Position numbers and translations under genes: made by a program. The notes under the pieces were generated by a model, which made no database searches, was not told where the DNA came from, and saw only the letters and a program-made list of their open reading frames with translations. A stretch of DNA of 64,000 nt, from positions 2,728,001 to 2,792,000 of the forward strand of contig NZ_CP113097.1 of assembly GCF_026625125.1 (NCBI RefSeq), read 5' to 3'. The stretch comes from Pseudomonas putida (GTDB lineage: Bacteria; Pseudomonadota; Gammaproteobacteria; Pseudomonadales; Pseudomonadaceae). Below, one piece after another: positions 1 to 8,981 of the stretch; the first letter of the stretch is position 1, and every line of letters begins with the position of its first letter.

Positions 1-345
1 CAGATTGTTGAGAGAGATGGTTTTTTTGAAACTATCTTGAATGGTGTTAGTGACTGGGATAACGCTTTAGATGAGCGTGACGAGCCTGAGTTTGATGAGG
101 CGTGGGTCAGCGCTTTTGAAGAGCTTAAGGCTCTTGATTACCCTGTCTGCGGGAGCGAGGTAATTGTAAGTGAGATAAGAGAGTTGGTCTTCAAAAAGGT
201 TTTTTCTCTTGTGAGTAATTCTGAAGTTGCAGGTTATATCTCGGATGATTTTGGACTTATTGCAGAATCGGCTTCTAAGTTCCACAGCGTGGATTTTATT
301 AGTAAGCTTTTGGCTAGTTATGTTTCCGGGTGCTTTCCGAGGTGA
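1..345 (+). CDS. Immunity-type protein, 5' end cut by window edge
   Basis: The frame is open from base 1 to the TGA at 343-345. A TTG at 37 is the first internal start-like codon, but the reading frame runs through it (QIVERDGFFETILNG...), so the gene almost certainly begins left of the window. The visible 114 residues are acidic, have no membrane segment, and use AT-rich codons unlike the GC-rich Rhs core nearby. Size, composition and position next to Rhs fragments fit an immunity protein for an Rhs toxin upstream; the family is not recognised. A similar-looking C-terminal segment recurs in a degraded form at 514-672, suggesting a tandem duplicate. The function is inferred from context only. 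Confidence 0.5.
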   Translation, partial: QIVERDGFFETILNGVSDWDNALDERDEPEFDEAWVSAFEELKALDYPVCGSEVIVSEIRELVFKKVFSLVSNSEVAGYISDDFGLIAESASKFHSVDFISKLLASYVSGCFPR

Positions 346-506
346 GCAGATCTGTGTAGGAGTGGGGGGTAGTAGCGGTAGGCTTCTGTGATGCCGCTAC
401 GGAGCTCCGAGAGTTTAGCAAGCAATTGGCGAGAAGTCCTGCCTTGCCACAGGCTAAGATACTCTTCAGCCACTTTTTGGAATTGCGATTTAATAGATGG
501 TGGCAT
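318..506 (-). CDS. Small hypothetical protein, doubtful
   Basis: A 62-residue frame starts at the ATG at 504-506 (MPPSIKSQFQKVAEEYLSLW...) and overlaps the 3' end of the preceding plus-strand gene by 28 bases. The composition is protein-like: amphipathic helix, few rare residues. No clear ribosome binding site precedes it and no family is recognised. It could be a real small gene or a remnant of a longer one. Confidence 0.22.
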   Translation of the reverse strand: MPPSIKSQFQKVAEEYLSLWQGRTSRQLLAKLSELRSGITEAYRYYPPLLHRSAHLGKHPET

Positions 507-513
507 GAACTAA

Positions 514-672
514 AAAAGCACCGCTGCAACATGCTGGTTTGCGAGGCTCTTTATTAAGTCGGAATTGTCCTGGTCTGAGGTGGCGATTGATCTTAATGAT
601 GTCGCAGCGCTTCGAAACTCAGATTTTTGCTCAATTGCCAGAGTCATTGAAGCATTTTTTTGGGCGGGGTAA
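514..672 (+). pseudogene. Remnant of an immunity-type gene
   Basis: A frame with no start codon encodes about 50 residues (…WFARLFIKSELSWSEVAID…VIEAFFWAG) up to the TAA at 670-672. Its layout (LF..SE, then ID/DD, then a final helix ending in G) resembles the C-terminus of the gene at 1-345 (VFSLVSNSEVAGYISDD…LASYVSG). I read it as the tail of a duplicated immunity gene whose 5' half is lost. The similarity is weak and judged by eye. Confidence 0.3.
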
Positions 673-1071
673 GTGATACGACTTGGTGAGATGGTGATGA
701 CGAAAGCGAAGCGATTCGATTAAAGCTATAGCACGGTCTGGGGCTCAAGATGCTTCTGATGCAAATTGTTTCGGTGGGCTATTGTAACTGTGAAAGTTTA
801 ACAAGTTATGCCTGTAACGTTGCTCTCATTTGCAATTTATGATGGTGGTAATTTTCTGCCTTGACTTGGTCGGCGGGTGAGCATGTTTTGATTCGACCGA
901 TCTTATAGCTCTGAACTTCCTGTTAGTGAAAATTAACTGAGCTTATCGTAAGCATTATTAGTAGCTAAGGATTTTGATTGGCAGGGTTGGAGTCCCATGA
1001 GTTTACAAAGGGTATGGTTGGCGTTGCAAATTCCGCTTGTCTAACCAGTTGATCTTTAAAAATCTAAATTA
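673..1071. other. Intergenic stretch without a recognisable gene
   Basis: About 400 bases of AT-rich sequence with stops in all frames. I see no RNA gene, repeat or convincing coding remnant. It separates immunity-type debris on the left from the first Rhs core fragment on the right. Confidence 0.5.
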
Positions 1072-1097
1072 AGGACTGAGGCACAAGCCTCAGTCCT
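1072..1097. terminator. Perfect hairpin directly upstream of an Rhs core fragment
   Basis: AGGACTGAGGC (1072-1082), loop ACAA, GCCTCAGTCCT (1087-1097): an 11-bp perfect stem with a 4-base loop. Only GTTGG follows it, so the T-tract of a classic terminator is missing. A similar hairpin lies at 11221-11252, again just before an Rhs core fragment, so it probably belongs to the immunity-gene 3' end that was left of the recombination joint. Confidence 0.55.
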
Positions 1098-1106
1098 GTT
1101 GGCGAA

Positions 1107-4016
1107 GTGCCAAACTGCTGCAACGCTTTAAAAAACGGCCTCGGCCACTTCCTGCACTGCACCTGCACCATACAAGGCACGCTGAGCGTGGTCGAGCACT
1201 GGACCAGCGACGGCGAGCACTTCCACTTCCGCTACGACTTCACCCAGCGCATCAGCTGGGCCACGGACGTACTCGGCCGCGAGCTGGAGGTGCAGTACAA
1301 CGCCGACCACCGCGTCATCGCCAGCCGCGACTACGGCGGCGAGCGCTACGCCATCGACCTGGACGATTTCGGCAACATGGTCGGCCTGACCCTGCCGGAC
1401 GGCAACCAGTTGCACTTCAAGTACGACGAGTTCGCCCGCCTGCTCGAAGAAACCGACCCGCTGGGCCGCACCATCGCCTACGAATACCATCACCTGACCA
1501 CCCTGGTAACCAAGGTCACTTACCCGGACGGCAGCACCTGGCAGGCGCGCTACGACGACAAGGGAAACCTGCTCGCCGAAATCGATGCGCTGGGCCAGAT
1601 GACCGAGTACCTCAACAGCGATGATGGCCTGCCGCACACCATCATCGATGCGACGTACAAGTCCAAGCACCTGTGGTGGAACACCCTGGCCCAGGTCGAG
1701 CGGTATCAGGACTGTTCGGGCAAGAACACCTATTACCGCTACGACGAGCGCCATCACCTCGTGGCCGTGACCGATGCGTTGAACCAGACCACCATGCTGG
1801 AACGCAAACCGGATGGGGAGGTGGTCAAGATCGACCATCCGGACGGCACGGCAGAGACGTTTACCTACAACGTCTACGGCCAGGTGCTGACCCACACCGA
1901 TGGTAAGGGCCAGACTACCCGCCTGCTGCGCACCGCCCGAGGCCTGCCGAGCAGCCGCCAGGATGCCAAAGGTCAGCAAGTTCGCTATGAGTACGACAAG
2001 GCCGTGCGCCTGACCGCGTTGGTCAACGAAAACAGCATGCCGTACCGCTTTACCTACGATGCGTCGGACCGGCTGGTGGAAGAAGTGCGGGTGGACAACC
2101 TGACGCGGCGTTTCACCTACAACGACGGCGGCCATCTTACCCGGCTGGACGAAATCGGCTACGGCGAGAACGGTGAACAGCCCCAGCGCGAAACGCTGTT
2201 CGAACGCGACCCCATTGGCCGCCTGATGGCCAAGCTCAACCGTGATGCGCGACAAGACTATGCCTATGACGATGTTGACCGGTTGCTGAGCATTGAGCGG
2301 CAACCCAGCGGCATCGGCAAACAACTCGGCATCACCGAAGAAAAGCTGGAATACGCCTATGACCTGCTGGGGCGACTGACCCAGGAAATCACCCCACAAG
2401 GTGTGCTCGGCTACGAATACGACCCGCTAAGCAACCTGACCACCCTGACTTTGCCGGACGGGCGCACGGTCAACCACCTGTACTACGGCAGCGGCCACCT
2501 GCACCAGCTGAACCTGGACGGCCAGGTCATCAGCGACATGGAACGCGATGACCTGCACCGCGAGGTGTATCGCACACAGGGCAAGCTGACCAGTTGCTGT
2601 GGCTACGACGCCATGGGGCGCAAGGCGTGGCAGTTTGCTTCGACCCTGCCGGCAGAAAAGCTGTCGCAAGTGCAGAACCCGGGCATCAACACCTCGCTGT
2701 TGGTGGAGCACGCCTACAACCCGATTCACCGTCGCTACCAGTACGACCCGGCGGGCGAATTGGTGCGCACGCTGGACAAGCTGCGTGGCGAAATCAAGTA
2801 CGAATACGAAGCCAACGGCCAGTTGCATAGCCGCGATACCGGCTCGTTGGTCGGCAGCGAAGAGTTCCGCTACGACCCGGCAGCCAACCGCCTGGACTTC
2901 AATGCGCGGCAGTTGGAGAAGGTCAAGGACAACCGTATCAAGCGTTGGCGGGATCAGGAGTACCGCTACGACCCGTGGGGGAACCTGATCGAGAAGCGCT
3001 CGGGGCACAGCAAGCTGCAGAGCTTTAGCTATGACTGCGAGAACCGGCTGGTGCGTGCCGAGACAGTGGTCAACGGCAAGCTGGAAAGTACGGGCGCTTA
3101 TCGCTATGACAGCCTGGGGCGGCGGATTGCCAAAACCGCTGAAATCGAAGGCGCGACGGAGCAGAAGCACTTCCTATGGCAAGGATTGCGGATGCTGCGC
3201 GAGGAGACGCCGGGGCAGAGCATTCTGTATTTGTATGAGCCGGGTAGCTATGCGCCGTTAGCGCGAGTGGATCAAGCGGAAGGAGACGAGCAGAAGGTCT
3301 ATTATTTCCATACTGACCAGATAGGTACGCCGTTGGAGCTTAGCAATAGCGAGGGCAAAATCGTCTGGCAAGCGACATATCGCTCGTGGGGCTCCATAGA
3401 GCAGTTGGCCGTTAGTGAGGTCGAGCAGAATCTCCGATTCCAAGGTCAGTACTTCGATATTGAAAGTAACCTGCATTACAACATCTTTAGATACTACGAT
3501 CCTGAAATAGGCCGCTTCTTCACTCAAGACCCTTTAGGGCTAGAGGGTGGGAATAATCTGTATGCGTATGTGTCTAGCCCGATTACTTGGGTCGATCCAT
3601 TAGGGTTGGCCCCTTGTCCGATGCGGGAAGTTAACGGTGCAAAAGTATTTGGTAAGGGGCAAAAAGATGGTACGCCAGGTCATGATCAGTTCTCTGAGGT
3701 CATCGCTAATAAGTTAGCGATGAGCGGTAAGTTCAAAGAGATTTATATGAACAGGTCGTACAGCTTTGCAAATGGTAAGGGGGTTTCAGGCAGGCGTCCC
3801 GACATAATGGCTATTGACAAGGCTGGCAGGGTTCACGCCATAGAGTTAGCATCCAAAACTGATATGGGAGGCAAACTGCCATCGTTGACGGCACGTAATC
3901 AGGCTGCTATGACTAATTTGCCAAAAACCGGTCAGGGTAACATTGTCGTATTGAAACATCCTTACAATGCATCAAAAATAAAAAGTGTTTTGGATAATTT
4001 AATTGAGAGTATATGA
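1107..4016 (+). CDS. Orphan Rhs core fragment with C-terminal nuclease-like toxin
   Basis: An open frame of 969 codons. Rhs homology begins at about 1101 (GEVP...) in the middle of the core, so the N-terminal secretion part is missing and the GTG at 1107 has no ribosome binding site. Many YD repeats (RYDxxG, EYDxxG) follow, then the hallmark hyperconserved end of the core: FRYYDPEIGRF, DPLGLEGG, WVDPLGL (residues about 795-835). The remaining ~130 residues are a separate AT-rich toxin domain. It contains RRPDIMAIDKAGRVHAIELASKTD, a D-x(n)-E-x(n)-K arrangement like PD-(D/E)XK nucleases. Near residue 10 the core is spliced by an internal deletion joining the ENALGHF segment to the VVEHW segment. 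Probably silent unless joined by recombination to a full rhs gene; the immunity gene starts 9 bases downstream. Confidence 0.8.
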   Translation: MPNCCNALKNGLGHFLHCTCTIQGTLSVVEHWTSDGEHFHFRYDFTQRISWATDVLGRELEVQYNADHRVIASRDYGGERYAIDLDDFGNMVGLTLPDGNQLHFKYDEFARLLEETDPLGRTIAYEYHHLTTLVTKVTYPDGSTWQARYDDKGNLLAEIDALGQMTEYLNSDDGLPHTIIDATYKSKHLWWNTLAQVERYQDCSGKNTYYRYDERHHLVAVTDALNQTTMLERKPDGEVVKIDHPDGTAETFTYNVYGQVLTHTDGKGQTTRLLRTARGLPSSRQDAKGQQVRYEYDKAVRLTALVNENSMPYRFTYDASDRLVEEVRVDNLTRRFTYNDGGHLTRLDEIGYGENGEQPQRETLFERDPIGRLMAKLNRDARQDYAYDDVDRLLSIERQPSGIGKQLGITEEKLEYAYDLLGRLTQEITPQGVLGYEYDPLSNLTTLTLPDGRTVNHLYYGSGHLHQLNLDGQVISDMERDDLHREVYRTQGKLTSCCGYDAMGRKAWQFASTLPAEKLSQVQNPGINTSLLVEHAYNPIHRRYQYDPAGELVRTLDKLRGEIKYEYEANGQLHSRDTGSLVGSEEFRYDPAANRLDFNARQLEKVKDNRIKRWRDQEYRYDPWGNLIEKRSGHSKLQSFSYDCENRLVRAETVVNGKLESTGAYRYDSLGRRIAKTAEIEGATEQKHFLWQGLRMLREETPGQSILYLYEPGSYAPLARVDQAEGDEQKVYYFHTDQIGTPLELSNSEGKIVWQATYRSWGSIEQLAVSEVEQNLRFQGQYFDIESNLHYNIFRYYDPEIGRFFTQDPLGLEGGNNLYAYVSSPITWVDPLGLAPCPMREVNGAKVFGKGQKDGTPGHDQFSEVIANKLAMSGKFKEIYMNRSYSFANGKGVSGRRPDIMAIDKAGRVHAIELASKTDMGGKLPSLTARNQAAMTNLPKTGQGNIVVLKHPYNASKIKSVLDNLIESI

Positions 4017-4025
4017 GGGGCTGTT

Positions 4026-4826
4026 ATGTCAGTATCTAGCGCTGTAGCAATATATGGTGTCGATAAAACCCCTGTCGAGACCGCCTTTGCGATTGGGTTG
4101 GATTTTTTTTCGATTATAGGGTTTGATATTATAACTTCTGGATATTATAAGTATAGAGAGGATAGGAGCGAGGAAGATCTTGACTTCGTTGAGCTTTCAG
4201 TAGTCGAACTGAAGGACGAAATACGTGCCGGTAATGTTACTTCGTTTAGGCTTTATTCTGAAAATAGTAGCGGTAGGCTGTGGGATGCATCTTTTGGCTA
4301 TTCAACTGAGGATTTTGGTGGTTTTTTTCATATTGACGCGCAGTGTGTAAAGTCGCTCTTTGGAGAGCAGGAGTTTGTGGCATTTATTCGAAAGGTTTGC
4401 GACTCTTCGGAATTTAAGTATGCGATATTCTACGAGGCTGATGATGTTTCCGAAGGCTTTTATTATGCTCAAGGAGAGAATCTGGTCAGTCTTTATAACT
4501 ACGAGAATCCAGTGTTGTTCGCAAGAGAGACAGGGGGGAGGTTTAGGGGCGCGGAACGCTATAATAACAATATGCTACGGATGGTCTATCCAATAAATGT
4601 GTTGAATGAGATGCATCTCCATATAGAAGTTGAAGGGATGATGCTTCGCGATTGGATTCTTAGTGACGGGCGGCACGGCACCCTTGGTGAAATGCCTAAC
4701 GGTATGTGGATTTGGCAGGTAGAAGAAAAGGATCTAGGCGATGTTAATGCTGCGCTCGGAGCTTTGGGTGTTTTAATCTCTTGGAAGCCCCCTCGATCTT
4801 TAAAGTCGTCCAGAATTCTGCTGTAA
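4026..4826 (+). CDS. Putative immunity protein for the Rhs nuclease cassette
   Basis: A 266-residue soluble acidic protein starting at ATG 4026, 9 bases after the toxin stop. The GAGGGG that overlaps the toxin stop serves as its ribosome binding site, so the two are translationally linked. Codon use is AT-rich like the toxin tail, not like the Rhs core. No family is recognised and no membrane segment is visible. The last ~20 residues (ISWKPPRSLKSSRILL) run up to the next Rhs core fragment at about 4852. Function as cognate antitoxin is inferred from position. Confidence 0.6.
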   Translation: MSVSSAVAIYGVDKTPVETAFAIGLDFFSIIGFDIITSGYYKYREDRSEEDLDFVELSVVELKDEIRAGNVTSFRLYSENSSGRLWDASFGYSTEDFGGFFHIDAQCVKSLFGEQEFVAFIRKVCDSSEFKYAIFYEADDVSEGFYYAQGENLVSLYNYENPVLFARETGGRFRGAERYNNNMLRMVYPINVLNEMHLHIEVEGMMLRDWILSDGRHGTLGEMPNGMWIWQVEEKDLGDVNAALGALGVLISWKPPRSLKSSRILL

Positions 4827-4851
4827 AACTGATTTCTATGAATGATCGAAT

Positions 4852-6428
4852 GATGCCAAAGGTCAGCAAGTTCGCTACGAGTACGACAAGGCCCTCCGCC
4901 TGACTGCATTGGTCAACGAAAACAGCATGCCGTACCGCTTTGCCTACGATGCGTCGGACCGGCTGGTGGAAGAAGTGCGGGTGGACAACCTGACCCGGCG
5001 CTTCACCTACAACGACGGCGGCCATCTTACCCGGCTGGACGAAATCGGCTACGGCGAGAACGGTGAACAGCCCCTGCGCGAAACGCTGTTCGAACGCGAT
5101 CCGATTGGCCGCCTGATGGCCAAGCTCAACCGCGATGCGCGACAAGACTATGCCTATGACGATGTTGACCGGTTGCTGAGCATTGAACGGCCACCCAGCG
5201 GCATCGGCAAACAACTCGGCATCACCGAAAAAAAGCTGGAATACGCCTATGACCTGCTGGGGCGACTGACCCAGGAAATCACCCCACAGGGCGTACTCGG
5301 CTACGAATATGACCCGCTGAGCAACCTGACCACGCTGACCCTGCCGGACGGGCGCAAGGTCAACCACCTGTACTACGGTAGCGGTCACCTGCACCAGCTG
5401 AACCTGGACGGCCAGGTCATCAGCGACATGGAACGCGATGACCTGCACCGCGAGGTGTATCGCACGCAGGGCAAGCTGACCAGTTGCTTTGGCTACGACG
5501 CCATGGGGCGCAAGGCGTGGCAGTTTGCTTCGACGCTGCCTGCAGAGAAGCTGTCGCAAGTGCAGAATCCGGGCATCAACACCTCGCTGCTAGTGGAGCA
5601 CGCCTACAACCCGATTCACCGTCGCTACCAGTACGACCCGGCGGGCGAATTGATGCGCACGCTGGACAAGCTGCGTGGCGAAATCAAGTACGAATACGAA
5701 GCCAACGGCCAGTTGCATAGCCGCGATACTGGTTCCCTCATTGGCAACGAAGAGTTCCGCTACGACCCGGCGGCCATACGGATCAGATTGGGACGCCATT
5801 AGAGTTAAGTAACAGCGAAGGCGAGATCGTTTGGCAGGCGACGTATCGCTCTTAGGGTTCGGTAGATCAGCTAGTCGTTACAAACATCGATCAGAATTTG
5901 AGATTCCAAGGTCAGTATTTTGATGCTGAAACTGAGCTGCATTACAACATGTTCCGTTATTATGACTCAGGTGTTGGGCAGTTTGTGACCCAAGATCCTA
6001 TTGGGTTGCAAGGACGAGTTAATTTATACAGATATGCTATTAATGCTTTGTCTTGGATTGATCCTCTCGGTTTGGCAAATAGGCCGAACAACGGCAGATA
6101 TGATATTTTTTACGATCACGCGCTGGGTCCTAAGTATCGCTACTCCAGCGATGCCGTTCAGTTTAATAGGGCAAATGCAGATCTGTTAAATAGAATGGAG
6201 ATCGAGCCTGAGTTCAGGAAGGATATGCTGAATCGCTATCCTAAGCTTGAGGGGTGGGCTAACGCGGGGAACAAAAGTGCCGGCACGCCTGGTTTAATAT
6301 GGCACCATCATGCAGATGTCAATAGGCTATCTCTTGTAGATCGTATGGATCATAAAGCTAATCATGGGCTATGCCACCCGATTGGTAAGGGTGGTCGAGA
6401 TATATGGGGTGGCGACGCTCAAGGGTGA
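4852..6428 (+). pseudogene. Rhs core fragment fused to WHH/HNH nuclease tail, broken
   Basis: Homology to the Rhs core starts abruptly at 4852 and matches the first cassette almost base for base to about 5775 (…EEFRYDPAA). A deletion of several hundred bases then joins it out of frame to …QIGTPLELSNSEGEIVWQATYRS. A TAG at 5853-5855 replaces the Trp codon of the WG motif. The end is open from 5898: FRYYDSGVGQF, DPIGLQG, WIDPLGL, then a toxin of ~115 residues. Its C-terminus has GLIWHHHADVNRLSLVDR, DHKANHGLCHP and GGRDIWGG, the pattern of the WHH subgroup of HNH/endonuclease VII nucleases. The toxin domain itself looks intact, so recombination into a live rhs gene could restore it. Confidence 0.75.
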
Positions 6429-6490
6429 AAAGGGAAGCTTGACGGCGCAACGGGAAAAATTTGCTGCGGTTAACATACTGGAGTTATTAA

Positions 6491-6826
6491 ATGTTATTAA
6501 AGAATAAATTTTATGCGCTTTCAGAGATAATTGATCATGTGAGGTTTTTTGCAGAGCAAGATGATGAGTTTTGTATTTATGGTGAGGATCAAGATCGCCT
6601 CGATCTGAGTGCGCACTATCTTGTCGCGGATTACCCAGACGTGAAGGATGATAAGGAGGTATTTCCAGAGTCTGTTAAAAAAGCAGGGCTGTGCTATTTA
6701 TATTCTGGGCAGCAATTTGTTGACGTTGTAACATTGCTGGCAGAGCAAAGTCCTGATGCATCTTACGGGGACTATATTAAAGCGCTAAATTATTATCAGG
6801 ATAACGATGAGTTTTTTGATTTGTAA
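6491..6826 (+). CDS. DUF7716-like immunity protein for the WHH toxin
   Basis: 111 residues from ATG 6491, with GGAG at 6480-6483 as a likely ribosome binding site, 62 bases after the toxin stop. The C-terminus VDVVTLLAEQ…YGDYIKALNYYQDNDEF is paralogous to that of the protein ending at 13299 (VDIVSILDKR…LGDYIAGVIHYRENDDF). That second copy also follows a WHH toxin remnant, so the pairing is consistent across two loci. I assign it to the DUF7716-like group from memory, and to WHH toxin immunity from context. Small, acidic, cytoplasmic. Confidence 0.65.
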   Translation: MLLKNKFYALSEIIDHVRFFAEQDDEFCIYGEDQDRLDLSAHYLVADYPDVKDDKEVFPESVKKAGLCYLYSGQQFVDVVTLLAEQSPDASYGDYIKALNYYQDNDEFFDL

Positions 6827-6869
6827 TTTTCCCGTCTTGCTGTAAGCGAGCACTCACATATCATATGTA

Positions 6870-6912
6870 ACGTATGCTGTGCGTGACACACTGATCTCGC
6901 ACAGTCATACGT
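6870..6912. terminator. Hairpin between immunity gene and next Rhs cassette
   Basis: Left arm ACGTATGCTGTGC (6870-6882) pairs with GCACAGTCATACGT (6899-6912) with one bulged T. The loop is 16 bases. No T-run follows. It lies between the WHH immunity gene and the start of the next cassette, so it may be a terminator or a control element for that cassette. Confidence 0.4.
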
Positions 6913-6948
6913 ATCGAGCTAGCAAACGGATGCACGAGGTGGGCGTGA

Positions 6949-8340
6949 GTGATGGTTGACGGCAGCAGCGGTAGTGATGACCTGTACCGCGAGGTGTATC
7001 GCACCGACGGCAAGCTGACCAGTTGCTTTGATTACGATGCGATGGAACGCAAGGCATGGCAATTTGCGTACACGCTGCCGGCAGAAAAGCTGTCGCAGGT
7101 GCACAACCCCGGTATCAATACCTCGTTGCTAGTGGAGCATGCCTACAACCCGATTCACCGTCGCTACCAGTACGACCCAGCGGGCGAATTGGTGCGCACG
7201 CTGGACAAGGTGCGTGGAGAGATCAAGTACGAGTACGAAGCCAACGGCCAATTGCACAGCCGCGATACCGGCTCGCTTATAGGTAGCGAAGAGTTCGGCT
7301 ACGACCCGGCGGCCAACCGGCTGGACTTCAATGCGCGGCAACTGGAGAAGGTCAAGGGCAACCGCATCAAGCGCTGGCGCGATCAGGAGTACCGTTACGA
7401 CCCGTGGGGCAATCTGATCGAGAAGCGCTCGGGGCACAGCAAGCTGCAGAGTTTCAGCTATGACTGCGAGAACCGGCTGGTTCGCGCTGAAACGCTGGTT
7501 AATGGACAATTGCACAGCGTCGGGAATTACCGCTATGACAGCCTGGGGCGGCGGATTGCCAAAACCGCTGAAATCGACGGCACCTCGGAACAGAAGCACT
7601 TCCTCTGGCAAGGACTGAGGGTGCTGCGCGAGGAGACGCCGGGGCAGAGCATTCTGTATCTCTATGAGCCTGGTAGCTATGCGCGGTTGGCACGTGTGGA
7701 CCATGCGGAAGGGAACGAGCAGAAGGTCTATTACTTCCACACTGACCAGATTGGTACGCCGTTGGAGCTGACTGATAGCGAAGGCCAAATTGTCTGGCAG
7801 GCGACATATCGGTCTTGGGGAGCGATTGAGCAAATGACGGTCAGTGAGGTCGAGCAGAACCTACGCTTTGAGGGCCAGTACTTCGATGCCGAGACAGGGC
7901 TGCATTATAATACATTCCGTTATTATGATCCTGAAATGGGTAGATTTATCGTACAGGACCCATTGGGCCTGATGGGCGGGGATAATCTTTATCGTTACGG
8001 TCCGAACCCAACACTGTGGATTGATCCTCTCGGCTGGATGCCGTTGGCTAACCCAGTTAAAGTAGGTCATCACATGGTTTCACATTCGCTGGCTACTTCT
8101 TTGGGGATAACTCCATTCAAATCGTTTAATAATGTTACCTCCATGTTCTGGCTGCAGCCAGGACAATGGAATAGAATGGAGCACAGCGGTATGCACGGTT
8201 ACAACGGTTTGGCCGCAAGTACCAAGCCGGCATTGACGCTGGATGCTTTTAAATCCGAAGGTCTAACGAATGAGAAATGGCTGCAGTCGCTTGAGGCTCA
8301 TTATAATAATCGGAAATTTCACACTTTAGAGGAGATTTAA
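6949..8340 (+). CDS. Rhs C-terminal cassette with own start; toxin tail frameshifted
   Basis: 463 codons beginning GTG-ATG at 6949/6952. GAGGTG at 6936-6941 could serve ATG 6952, so this core fragment has its own plausible translation start, which is unusual here. The Rhs core enters at DLYREVYRTDGKL and continues to FRYYDPEMGRF, DPLGLMGG and WIDPLGW. The toxin part (about 110 residues) has GHHMVSHSLATSLGI and MEHSGMHGYNG, His-rich motifs suggesting an HNH-type nuclease; the family is not recognised. The frame ends at TAA 8338-8340. A second frame starting near 8325 continues as protein-like sequence to TGA 8460-8462, which overlaps the next ATG. The toxin therefore appears to have lost one base (or gained two) around 8310-8327. 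Confidence 0.65.
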   Translation: MMVDGSSGSDDLYREVYRTDGKLTSCFDYDAMERKAWQFAYTLPAEKLSQVHNPGINTSLLVEHAYNPIHRRYQYDPAGELVRTLDKVRGEIKYEYEANGQLHSRDTGSLIGSEEFGYDPAANRLDFNARQLEKVKGNRIKRWRDQEYRYDPWGNLIEKRSGHSKLQSFSYDCENRLVRAETLVNGQLHSVGNYRYDSLGRRIAKTAEIDGTSEQKHFLWQGLRVLREETPGQSILYLYEPGSYARLARVDHAEGNEQKVYYFHTDQIGTPLELTDSEGQIVWQATYRSWGAIEQMTVSEVEQNLRFEGQYFDAETGLHYNTFRYYDPEMGRFIVQDPLGLMGGDNLYRYGPNPTLWIDPLGWMPLANPVKVGHHMVSHSLATSLGITPFKSFNNVTSMFWLQPGQWNRMEHSGMHGYNGLAASTKPALTLDAFKSEGLTNEKWLQSLEAHYNNRKFHTLEEI

Positions 8341-8462
8341 GATTTGTCGAGAACGGAAATTCTGGGCGTATCATTGCTGTGAATGTTTCTCCTGCTGAAG
8401 GTTGGGCGGCTACCAAAGCATGGGCGCGATCTAAAGGTGCAAGTTTGCCGGGGTGCAGTTGA
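8325..8462 (+). pseudogene. Displaced C-terminal end of the preceding toxin
   Basis: In the frame one base back from the preceding cassette, this stretch reads FRGDLRFVENGNSGRIIAVN…KGASLPGCS and stops at TGA 8460-8462. That TGA overlaps the ATG of the immunity gene (TGATG), the joint expected of an intact toxin-immunity pair. No X-XXY-YYZ slippery heptamer is present in the right phase, so a mutation is more likely than programmed frameshifting. Confidence 0.5.
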
Positions 8463-8971
8463 TGAAAAGCGCTAAAATCAGTTTTATAACGGTTAATGAT
8501 TCAAGGTTGGTAGCTAGTGGTAAGTTGGAAATTGGTGGTGCAGTGGTGCGCCTTAATGATTTTGACTTTGGCGAGTTTGGGGCTGTCCAGCGAAAGGTTA
8601 TTGTTGGCTGGTGTGTTGGAGAAAGACCTAGATATTCTACCGCTGTTCGTGGGCGAGAGATTTCTTCCAAGGAAATATCCATAGTTGACGAGTCCGGCGG
8701 TCCTGTTGTGCTAGATCTCGGCTGCGAAAGATTAATGCTGGACGAAGTAAGCAACGCTCATGCATGCTGCAAGCTAGTTGTTAACGTTTCGCTTGAAATT
8801 CCATTAGAAGCTTTTGGTGAAGTGCCGCCTCATATCGAGCCGCTACTCCAGTACTCTGAAATATTACATGTCACGATCTCACTTTTTAGCGAGGATGTAG
8901 GCGCGCATGTGGAGTTAAGTCCCAAGCGGCCGGTGTACGATGGTTACGGAGAATTGGGTTTTTCTCGCTGA
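8462..8971 (+). CDS. Putative immunity protein, first of two
   Basis: 169 residues from ATG 8462, whose A and TG overlap the ancestral toxin stop (TGATG). This choice is preferred over the GTG at 8453 for that reason. The protein starts MKSAKISFITVNDSRLVASG, is beta-rich and soluble, and has no recognised family. It ends at TGA 8969-8971. The following frame begins inside or just after it, and the two could be halves of one gene split by a frameshift in the run of T at 8959-8963. Confidence 0.55.
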   Translation: MKSAKISFITVNDSRLVASGKLEIGGAVVRLNDFDFGEFGAVQRKVIVGWCVGERPRYSTAVRGREISSKEISIVDESGGPVVLDLGCERLMLDEVSNAHACCKLVVNVSLEIPLEAFGEVPPHIEPLLQYSEILHVTISLFSEDVGAHVELSPKRPVYDGYGELGFSR

Positions 8972-8981
8972 TCTGGATAAG

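Noticed and set aside
1128..2399. Long minus-strand open frame of 423 codons opposite the Rhs core
   Set aside because: It mirrors the GC-rich Rhs repeats; the same antisense pattern appears opposite every core copy (2427-3170, 4744-5559, 7129-7833). Low-complexity composition, no start signal, no family.
8310..8340. Programmed -1 frameshift in the toxin
   Set aside because: No X-XXY-YYZ heptamer in the correct phase and no strong downstream stem was seen; a mutation is simpler.
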